Assembly (NCBI GenBank): GCA_002862965.1
Contig: PKCW01000257.1
Coordinates: 1-9,719, forward strand
Reading direction: 5' to 3'
Source: Pseudomonadota bacterium
Lineage (GTDB): Bacteria; Pseudomonadota; Gammaproteobacteria; UBA5335
DNA: 9,719 bases
This document shows, one piece after another, positions 1 through 9,200 of the stretch. The notes under the pieces are model-generated. The model made no database searches. It saw only the letters and a program-made list of their open reading frames with translations, and was not told the DNA's origin. Position 1 is the stretch's first letter, and every line of letters begins with the position of its first letter. The translations under genes were made by a program, and so were the position numbers.

Positions 1-259
1 GCACACTTGTCATCGGTGTGGATGTCTCTCAGTGAGTTCAAGGATAGGTTCTACCCTTTAATGGATGTCAAATGTCTGCGCACGAACCATATGAACGGAT
101 TGAAGGACTTTGACGACATTTCCAGCCTAACCGGCGGTGATGCAAGGGGGTGTAGGAATCTGGCTCGCGGGTCGGTCGTCAGGCTGTAATGCCGTCAGTC
201 CTCCATCTACCAGAGCAACCCTGCCGCAGGCCGGTGCGCCTGAGGCAGCACGCAGGCTC
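1..259. other. Left-edge region without a supportable gene
   Basis: No reading frame here has a plausible start, ribosome binding site and protein-like composition. The one short plus-strand frame (7-189) would begin with TTG, lacks a clear ribosome binding site and resembles no family I know. The region lies downstream of fdx. I looked for a Rho-independent terminator and found only short GC dyads (CCTGCCGCAGG near 222-232 and GCCTG/CAGGC near 238-257) without a T-run on the minus strand. I see no transposon end or tRNA fragment. Confidence 0.5.
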
Positions 260-598
260 CTAGTGGTTCTCCTTGGCATGGTTGATCGTGTACTTGGGGA
301 TCTCGACGGTCAGGTCTTCGGTCGCAACGATGGCCTGGCAGCTCAGCCGCGACTGCGCCTCCAGTCCCCAGGCCCTGTCGAGCAGATCGTCCTCGCACTC
401 CTCGACCTCGTTGAGGGAATCGAACCCCTTGCGCACGATGCAGTGACAGGTCGTGCAGGCACAGCTCATGTCGCAGGCATGCTCGATCTCGATGCCGTTG
501 TCCAGCAGGGCCTCGCAGATCGAAGTGCCGGCTGGCACGTTTAGTTCGGCGCCCTCGGGAGCCAGTTCAGGATGGGGCAAGACGGTGATTTTGGGCAT
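260..598 (-). CDS. fdx: ISC-type [2Fe-2S] ferredoxin
   Basis: This is a 112-residue adrenodoxin-like ferredoxin of the ISC type, a soluble cytosolic electron carrier that normally supplies electrons for Fe-S cluster assembly on IscU. The sequence matches the E. coli Fdx pattern almost throughout: start MPKI, the core GIEIEHAC..SCACTTCHCIVR around residues 35-56, AWGLE..SRLSCQA around 76-89 and YTINHA near the end. The cluster ligands are Cys42, Cys48, Cys51 and Cys87; Cys46 and Cys53 are the extra family cysteines. The ATG at 598 follows AGGAGAGAT, a good ribosome binding site. It is the last gene of the copA-cueR-fdx run, 15 bp after cueR. Its usual partners (iscS, iscU, hscBA) are not in the window, so this is probably an accessory copy. 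Family assignment is strong; a role in copper stress is inference. Confidence 0.93.
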   Translation of the reverse strand: MPKITVLPHPELAPEGAELNVPAGTSICEALLDNGIEIEHACDMSCACTTCHCIVRKGFDSLNEVEECEDDLLDRAWGLEAQSRLSCQAIVATEDLTVEIPKYTINHAKENH

Positions 599-613
599 AT
601 CTCTCCTGGCTGC

Positions 614-1093
614 TCAGTGCGCACGCGGCTTTTTTCCTGCTGCGCTGGCTCGCGCGCGGCGCGGTACGGCGCCGGTGCGCGCTTCGGGCTCGTCGTCACT
701 GGTATCGGGCTGCTCCAGCGTGTGCAAGATCGGGCAGTCGGGCCGTTCATCGCCGGCGCAACACCGGATCAGCGCCTTGAGCGTCGCGGCCATCTCCAGC
801 ATGCTCTCGATGCGCCGATCCAACTCGTCGATGTGTTGCTGGGCCAGACGCTTGACGTCAGCACTCTGGCGCGACTTGTCATTCCACAGCCCCAGCAGGT
901 CCGTGATCTCGGCCACCGAGAAGCCGAGGTCGCGCGCACGCCGGATGAAATGCAACCGGTGAACGTCGTCCTGGGTATAGGCGCGGTAGCCCGAATCGGT
1001 GCGGTCAGCCGGAGGGATCAGGCCGATCTGCTCGTAGTAGCGGATCATCTTGGCCGAGACCTTCGAGGCCTTGGATGCTTCACCGATGTTCAT
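614..1093 (-). CDS. cueR: CueR-like Cu(I)-responsive MerR-family regulator
   Basis: This 159-residue MerR-family activator is expected to distort a 19-bp-spaced promoter when it binds Cu(I) (or Ag/Au). The winged-helix DNA-binding region starts at the N-terminus (IGEASKASKVSAKMIRYYEQIGL, split here as residues 3-15 and 16-25), with SGYRAY around 34-39. A long dimerisation helix runs about 75-110. The metal loop is C-C-A-G-D-E-R-P-D-C-P, with Cys112 and Cys120 at exactly the E. coli CueR ligand positions. Ser77 occupies the position that marks sensors of monovalent ions, where divalent sensors such as ZntR carry Cys. The start at 1093 is preceded by AGGAGG at good spacing. The protein is about 24 residues longer than E. 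coli CueR; the tail from about 130 is Ala/Arg-rich. It lies 15 bp after copA, so it is probably autoregulated from the copA promoter. Confidence 0.93.
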   Translation of the reverse strand: MNIGEASKASKVSAKMIRYYEQIGLIPPADRTDSGYRAYTQDDVHRLHFIRRARDLGFSVAEITDLLGLWNDKSRQSADVKRLAQQHIDELDRRIESMLEMAATLKALIRCCAGDERPDCPILHTLEQPDTSDDEPEARTGAVPRRARASAAGKKPRAH

Positions 1094-1108
1094 GGTGTTC
1101 CTCCTTTC

Positions 1109-3604
<2,496 letters not shown>

Positions 3605-3640
3605 GGTGTGCTTCCCATAGTTGAAATTCGACATGGAGGG

Positions 3641-3671
3641 AGCTTAGGGTTTACCATCGTGGGAAGGTCAA
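3641..3671 (-). promoter_or_regulatory. CueR/MerR-type promoter of copA-cueR-fdx
   Basis: On the minus strand a -35 element TTGACC (3666-3671) and a -10-like TAAGCT (3641-3646) are separated by exactly 19 bp, the long spacing typical of promoters activated by MerR-family proteins. The spacer carries an imperfect dyad, ACCTTCCC against GGTAAACC, with the same ACCTTCC half as I recall from CueR-controlled copA promoters. The predicted transcript start is about 3633, just downstream of the -10. This fits CueR being encoded in the same operon. Motif and spacing are seen; binding by this CueR is inference. Confidence 0.8.
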
Positions 3672-3739
3672 GCGCTTTTTCGGATGCTGTCAGGTTTCAG
3701 AAATGACCCGGCGCACGGGGAACGGAGGCCTTGCCTGCC

Positions 3740-3771
3740 AGGCTCGCACTGGTTCTTTGCTGCGCGAGCCT
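3740..3771. repeat. Inverted repeat in the divergent copA/arsR spacer
   Basis: The arms AGGCTCGC (3740-3747) and GCGAGCCT (3764-3771) are perfect reverse complements, 8 bp each, separated by 16 bases. It sits between the copA promoter and the ArsR-type gene. It could be a protein-binding dyad or a transcript hairpin; there is no T-run on either strand, so a simple terminator is unlikely. Function unknown. Confidence 0.35.
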
Positions 3772-3828
3772 AAGCGGCCGCTGCCTTGTTAATTCTGAAG
3801 AGCGAAAACAGCCATTCGAGGATAGGAA

Positions 3829-3847
3829 ATATTTTAAAAATGAATAT
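3829..3847. promoter_or_regulatory. Possible AT-rich ArsR-type operator over the arsR start
   Basis: The stretch 3820-3850 is strikingly AT-rich against its GC-rich surroundings. It contains an ATATT...AATAT dyad (3829-3833 and 3843-3847) spanning the start codon at 3840. SmtB/ArsR proteins often bind AT-rich dyads of this kind at their own promoters. The arms are short and do not match the classic 12-2-12 pattern well, so this is a weak call. An 8-bp direct repeat AGCCATTC flanks it (3810-3817 and 3853-3860). Confidence 0.22.
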
Positions 3848-4195
3848 AAGTAAGCCATTCAGTACCCCACCGAAGGGTCCCAGCGCCGATTTGGAATCGC
3901 TGTCACAGAATGACGTGACCATCTTGGCTGAGACATTCCGCCTCCTGGGTGACCCGTCCCGGCTGAGAATCATGCTGTGCTGCATGAAGGGCTCCTCCTC
4001 GGTCGGGGACATTGCTGAAACCCTCGAACTCTCGCAGTCGCTGGTGAGCCACCACCTGCGGCTGCTGCGCGGTGCTCGCCGGTCAAGGGCGTGCGCCAGG
4101 CCAAACAGATCTTCTATGAGGTGGCGGACAAGCACGTGAACCAGGTGCTGCTGGATATGGCCACCCACATCGCGGAAGACCACAACGACGAGTAA
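3840..4195 (+). pseudogene. ArsR/SmtB-family metalloregulator, frameshifted
   Basis: A winged-helix repressor of the ArsR/SmtB family, about 118 residues if repaired. From the ATG at 3840 the frame encodes the expected fold: LAETFRLLGDPSRLRIM, then a recognition helix with SQSLVSHHLRLLR. The frame then breaks at GCTCGCC|GGTCAAG (about 4080). The literal product runs into nonsense and stops at 4139. Restoring one base (for example T, giving CGC CTG GTC) recovers the wing and the last helix through Asp-Glu to TAA at 4193-4195. The lost part carries Asp (4127), His (4133), His (4166) and Glu (4175), spaced D-x-H-x10-H-x2-E, the alpha-5 Zn(II)-type site of SmtB/CzrA. As it stands the product would lack wing and metal site. 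A sequencing error is possible. It probably once controlled the RND branch; that is inference. Confidence 0.85.
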
Positions 4196-4201
4196 CTGTT
4201 G

Positions 4202-4276
4202 GGCATAGCATGCCGTTGCAGCGTGGCCTACGTTCCATGGCGATATGCGCCCCACCGCCCGCAGCTGCGTTCGGTG
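4202..4276. other. Hairpin-forming spacer between convergent genes
   Basis: The spacer between the arsR-type stop (4195) and the E3 stop (4305) holds two dyads. The first is GGCAT-AGC-ATGCC (4202-4214). The second is CACCG..CGC-AGCT-GCG..CGGTG (4253-4276), an 8-bp stem with a 2x2 internal mismatch. Their position between convergent genes suits transcript ends, but neither is followed by a T-run on either strand, so this is not a standard Rho-independent terminator. Confidence 0.3.
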
Positions 4277-4304
4277 AGGTGGTTTGGATGCCGCTTCCGA
4301 TCAA

Positions 4305-5732
4305 TCAGAAGTTGAGCGCGCGCTTGTCCACGGCCAGCGAGGCCTCTTTGAACGTCTCGGAGAGGGTCGGATGGGCAAAGCAGATGCGGGCGATGTCTTC
4401 GCTGCTGGCCTTGAACGCTATGGCGATCACGGCCTCGGCCACCAGTTCACTGGCCTGCGGGCCGACCACATGCACGCCGAGTATCTCATCAGTGGCAGGA
4501 TCGGCGATCACCTTGACGAGGCCCGTCGTGTCGCCCAGCGCACGCGCGCGGCCATTGGCCATGAACGGGAAGGAACCAATTCGATAGGCGGTGCCCTGCT
4601 CTTTGAGCTGCTGCTCGGTGCGGCCTACCCAGGCAATCTCCGGGCTGGTGTAGATGACGTTGGGGATCGTATTGAAATCGACGTGACCGTGCTGGCCGGC
4701 AATGCGCTCGGCCACTGCGACACCTTCCTCTTCCGCCTTGTGCGCCAACATCGGGCCACGCACCACGTCACCGATGGCCCAGATGCCGGGCACACTGGTG
4801 CGGCATTCATCGTCCACCAGTACGGCGCCGCGCTCATCCAATTGGAGTCCCACGGCGGCCGGATTCAGGCCTTCGGTGTTCGGCACACGGCCGATAGCCA
4901 CGATCACTTTGTCTGCCTGCAAGGACTGCGTCTGGCCCTGGCTGTCGGTGTAGTGAATAGTCACGCCAGCCTCGGTTGCATTGACTTCGCGAACCTTCGC
5001 ACCTAGTTCGATCTTCAGGCCTTGCTTGTCGAACGCCTTCTTCGCCTCCTTGGCGATGGCTTGGTCGACGATTGGCAGGAAGCTGGGCAAGCCTTCGAGG
5101 ATCGTGACATCCGCCCCCAGGCGGCGCCAAACGGAGCCCAGCTCCAGGCCGATCACGCCGGCACCGATGACGGCCAACCGATCAGGCACAGCCGCGATGT
5201 CCAGCGCGCCGTCGTTGGAGAGCACGACCCGCTCATCGAACGGTAGGTTGGGGAGCGGCCGCACGTTGGAGCCTGTGGCAACGATGATCTGCTTGCCAAC
5301 CAAGGTAACAGCCTCATCGGCGGCGACGCTCACCTCGAAGCCACCATCGACAGTCCTGGTGAAAGACGCCAGGCCGTTGAAAAACTGGACCTTGTTTTTG
5401 CGGAACAGATAAAGGATGCCTTCGTTGCTGGACTTCACGACCTGATTCTTACGTTCCAACATCGTGGTCACATCCATGCGCAGATCACCCGTGGAGATGC
5501 CGTGCGTGCCAAAGTGGTGCTTGGCTTGTTCAAAGTTCTCTGACGACTGCAGTAGCGCTTTCGAAGGGATACAACCGATGTTGTTGCAGGTGCCGCCAGG
5601 TGCTGGCTTTCCGTCCTTGTTCTTCCAGGCATCTACACAAGCGACCTTCATGCCTAATTGGGCAGCGCGAATGGCCGCGATGTATCCGCCTGGGCCGGCA
5701 CCGATAACAATGACGTCGAAATGCATTTCCAT
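4305..5732 (-). CDS. lpdA: Dihydrolipoamide dehydrogenase (E3 flavoprotein)
   Basis: This is a 475-residue FAD/NAD disulfide oxidoreductase that reoxidises dihydrolipoamide using NAD+, normally as E3 of 2-oxoacid dehydrogenase complexes in the cytosol. Visible: the FAD-binding GAGPGG at 11-16; the redox-active disulfide in GGTCNNIGCIPSK (Cys49 and Cys54); a second dinucleotide fold with VIGAGVIGLELGS in the middle; the FAD-contacting IWAIGDV; and the dimer-interface active-site His and Glu in AHPTLSE near the C-terminus. Length is normal. The ATG at 5732 follows GGAG at a spacing of about 9; the ATG two codons later is too far from it. No pdh or odh E1/E2 genes are here. It lies 105 bp after a His-rich exported protein and an RND pump, so a metal- or redox-stress role is likely but unproven. 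It lacks the N-terminal metal domain and C-terminal Cys pair of mercuric reductase. Confidence 0.93.
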   Translation of the reverse strand: MEMHFDVIVIGAGPGGYIAAIRAAQLGMKVACVDAWKNKDGKPAPGGTCNNIGCIPSKALLQSSENFEQAKHHFGTHGISTGDLRMDVTTMLERKNQVVKSSNEGILYLFRKNKVQFFNGLASFTRTVDGGFEVSVAADEAVTLVGKQIIVATGSNVRPLPNLPFDERVVLSNDGALDIAAVPDRLAVIGAGVIGLELGSVWRRLGADVTILEGLPSFLPIVDQAIAKEAKKAFDKQGLKIELGAKVREVNATEAGVTIHYTDSQGQTQSLQADKVIVAIGRVPNTEGLNPAAVGLQLDERGAVLVDDECRTSVPGIWAIGDVVRGPMLAHKAEEEGVAVAERIAGQHGHVDFNTIPNVIYTSPEIAWVGRTEQQLKEQGTAYRIGSFPFMANGRARALGDTTGLVKVIADPATDEILGVHVVGPQASELVAEAVIAIAFKASSEDIARICFAHPTLSETFKEASLAVDKRALNF

Positions 5733-5837
5733 GATTTACATCTCCAAAGTTTTTGAGGAAATAGTGAGCGCCTATGTCGCGCCTTTTGTCAGGTGGTCGC
5801 CAGATTACAGCTCGTTCCCTGACGATCACGTTGAACA

Positions 5838-6236
5838 CTACGGCAGAACGAACCGGGCGCTCGCGGTATTGCCCCCACGTTCGACTTGGACGACGGCCTT
5901 CGTGCCCTTGGCTGCGGCGAAGGTCCCGCTGCCTTCGAGGCGGCTTCCGTCCGCGGCAGGCGTGAGTTGCACCTCCTGCTTTTGTGAGCCGGTCAACAGT
6001 GTGAGCTTGGCTTTGGTGTTGCTTACATTGACCTGCTTGCCGTGGTCGCGCAGGTAGAGTTGCGCTGCTGCGGGCTGAACGACCAACTCGTAGTCCACGT
6101 CCCGGACTTCGGTCACGACGCCACCATGCAGCGGCTTGTGGTCATGCGCGTGGTCATGGTCGCCTGCGGCGAAGGCGGTGACGGATGCCAGGGCGAGGGC
6201 GGTGCCAGCCGTGAGGGAACGAAATCGAACAGACAT
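5838..6236 (-). CDS. Small His-rich exported protein, probable periplasmic metal binder
   Basis: A 132-residue protein of no named family that I can assign. Residues 1-23 form a signal peptide (basic MSVRFR, hydrophobic ALALASV, then AFA before the likely cut at Ala24). The mature start is a His/Asp cluster, DHDHAHDHKPLHGG, with His27, 29, 31, 33 and 37, well suited to binding Cu, Zn or Ni in the periplasm. The rest looks like beta-strand (YELVVQ, AQLYLRD, AKLTLLTG, VVQVER) with no cysteines, suggesting a small beta-sandwich. I chose the ATG at 6236 because it has AGGAGC 6 bases upstream and opens directly into the signal peptide; the longer frame to 6290 adds a non-signal leader. It follows the RND gene by 53 bp and precedes lpdA on the same strand, so a metal-chaperone or buffer role for the pump is the natural inference. 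Confidence 0.8.
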   Translation of the reverse strand: MSVRFRSLTAGTALALASVTAFAAGDHDHAHDHKPLHGGVVTEVRDVDYELVVQPAAAQLYLRDHGKQVNVSNTKAKLTLLTGSQKQEVQLTPAADGSRLEGSGTFAAAKGTKAVVQVERGGNTASARFVLP

Positions 6237-6289
6237 GAAAGCTCCTATAGGGTTACGGTGGTTGAAATCGGGTGACAGAAGGCGTTGCA

Positions 6290-9200
6290 TCAGAATGCCT
6301 CCGCGTCGCGGTCGTCCAGCAGGCGTTCGGCAGGCTTGCGGCCGAACAGCCAGAACATGGCGGGTGTAAGGAAGGTGTCTAGCAGCGTGGAGCTGACCAG
6401 CCCCGAGAAGATCACCACCGCGACGGGGTGCAGGATCTCAGTACCGGGTCGGGACGCCTCGAACAGCAGCGGGGCCAGCGCGAAGGCCGTGACCAGCGCG
6501 GTCATCAGAACCGGGGAAAGCCGTTCGAGCGAGCCACGCACGATCATCTTCTGGTCGAAGTCCTCGCCCTCCATGCGCATGAGGTTGAGGTAGTGGCTCA
6601 CCTTCAGGATGCCGTTGCGCACAGAAATACCCGCGAGCGTGATGAAGCCGACCAGGGCGGCCACGGACAACGGCTGGCCAGACAGCCACAGCCCCAACAC
6701 GGCGCCGACCAGGGCCAATGGAATGTTCACCATGATGAGCGCTGATAGGGCGACCGACTTGTAGCGCGTGTACAACACCACGAACATGAGCGTCAGGGAG
6801 ACGATGGACAGCAGGCCCACCAGTCGCGAGGCTTCCTCTTGTGCCTGGAACTGGCCGCCCAGCGTGATGAAGTAGCCTTCGGGCAAGCGCACTTCTTGGA
6901 CGACGCTGCGTATGTCGGCCACTACTTCGGACAGCGGCCGTCCCTGAGCGTTGGCCGACAAAACTATGCGTCGACGGCCATCGTCGCGGCTGACCTGGTT
7001 GGGGCCGTCGCTGTCTTCGATGGTGGCAAGGCGCGACAACGGGACCCGACCCATGGGCGTGTCGATGAGGATGCGGCTCAAGCCCTCAATCGACCGCGCC
7101 TGCTCGGGCAGGCGAACCACCAGCGCGAAGCGGCGGTTGCCCTCGATGACCTCGGTGATCTTTTCGCCTTCGACCAGGCTTTGCAGCGTGGACAGAATTT
7201 GCGGTGCGGCCACGCCGTAGCGTCCCGCCGCCGCATAATCCACGCGGATTTTGATCTGCGGCGCTAGGACCTGCTTTTCGATCTCCAGGTCAGCAAGCCC
7301 CGGAATTCCGGCCAGCTTGGCGCGCAGCAGATCCGCCTGCCCGCGCAGGACGTCCAGGTCCTCGCCGAACACCTTGATGGCGATCTGCGAGCGCACCCCC
7401 GACAACATGTGGTCGATGCGGTGCGAGATCGGCTGGCCAATGCCGATGGAGCCGGGCAAGTGAGCCAGACGCGAACGGATGTCGGCGGTGATCTCCTCCA
7501 TGGAGCGCTTTAGCTCCGAGGCGGGCAGCAGGCCCACGTCCAGCTCGCTGACATGCACGCCTTCGGCATGCTCGTCCAGCTCGGCCCGTCCGCTGCGCCG
7601 GCCCACGTGCTGCACCTCTGGCACCTGCGCGACCAGCAGCTCGGCTTGCTGGGCAAGCGCCGAAGATTCGGCCAGCGTCACACCGGGATTCAGGCGCAGG
7701 CCCACCAGCAACGTTCCTTCATTGAACGGGGGCAGGAACGTGGTCGGGAAGAATGGCACCGCGGCGACAGCCAGTGTGACAGCCACAGCGGCCATGCCAA
7801 GGGCGGCACGCGGCCGCTGCAAGACCCGCTGCAGGCCGCCCTGATAGCGCGTCTTCAACCAGGCTAGAAGCCGAGTGTCGCCATGGTCCAGCGTCCTCAT
7901 CTTGGGCAGCAGGTAGTACGAAAGCACCGGAGTGACCGTCACAGAGACCAGCAGCGAGGCCAGCGTGGAGACGATGAAGGCGATGCCCAGCGGCACGAAC
8001 AAGCGCCCCTCCATCCCCGGCAGCGCGAACAGGGGCAGGAACACCAGCACAATGATCATCGTGGCGTAGAGAATCGCCGAGCGAACCTCCATCGAGGCCC
8101 TGGCAACGATGACCAGGGGCGTCAGCCGGTTCTCAGGGTGGCGGGTGCGGTCCTCCTTGAGCCGCCGCATGATGTTCTCCACATCGACCACAGCATCGTC
8201 CACGAGACCGCCGATGGCGATCGCCAGCCCACCGAGCGTCATGGTGTTGATTGATAGGCCGAAATAGTGGAACACCAGCCCGGTCACGAAGATCGAGGCA
8301 GGAATCGCGGTCAACGCGATCACCAGGGGGCGCAAAGTGCCCAGGAAGAAGAACAGGATCACCGCCACGAAGACCGATGCGCCGATGAGCTTGCCTTGCA
8401 GCGTGCTGATGGACGCCTCGATGAAGTTGGCTTGTCGGAAGGTCACCTGTGGCTCGGCCATGCCAGCCGGCAGTGAGCCCTTCATGTCCGCCAACGCTGA
8501 CTCGATCGAGCGGGTCAGTGCAATCGTATCGGCCGTGGGCTGCTTTTGGATGCCCAGGATCACGGCTGGCAGGCCCTCGAAGCCCGCATCGCCGCGCTTG
8601 ATGGCTGGCGCAAACTGAACATCGGCGACCTGGTGGAGCAGGATGGGTTGGCCCGCACGCACCGCGAGAGGCAGGTTACGCAGGTCGTCGAGTCGGGACG
8701 TGCGGCCCAGGTTGCGGATCAGGTACTCGCGGCCATTGATCTCCAGGAAGCCGCCGGAAGTGTTCGCGGAGAAGCCCTTGAGAGCCGCATCCAGATCGGA
8801 CGCAGTCACGCCCAGCTCTGACATTCGCGTGGTGTTGGGCTGGACCTGGAACTGACGGACCTCGCCTCCGATCGGGATGACTTGGGCAACACCAGGTATG
8901 GCCATCAGCCGGGGGCGTAGCACCCAGTCCGCGTACTCGCGAGTGTCCATGGCCGACAGCGGCGGGGCTGCGTTCTTCTGCCCTGAGGGCTTGGCACCGA
9001 TGGGGATTGCAATCTGCATGATCTCGCCCATCACTGAGCTGATTGGCCCCATAGTGGGCGTCACGCCCGGGGCTAGCCCTTCCTCCATGGACGTCAGGCG
9101 TTCGGAGACCATCTGGCGCGCCCGGAAGATGTCGGTCTTCCAGTCAAATGTCACGTAGATGAAGGAAAGCCCGGCGCTGGAGACCGAGCGCACGCTTTCG

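Noticed and set aside
137..544. A 135-codon plus-strand frame over the ferredoxin
   Set aside because: It is antisense to a clearly recognisable fdx gene and has no family resemblance of its own.
4284..5006. A 240-codon plus-strand frame opposite lpdA
   Set aside because: Composition is typical of an antisense frame and the minus strand carries a complete E3 with all catalytic residues.
4305..5732. Mercuric reductase (MerA) as the identity of the flavoprotein
   Set aside because: MerA shares the fold and the CxxxxC pair, but this protein has the E3 active-site motif AHPTLSE and lacks the C-terminal vicinal cysteines and N-terminal metal domain; no other mer genes are present.
6237..6290. 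An 18-residue N-terminal extension of the His-rich protein starting at 6290
   Set aside because: The extension would precede the signal peptide, overlaps the pump stop codon and has no ribosome binding site, whereas 6236 has AGGAGC and opens into a signal peptide.
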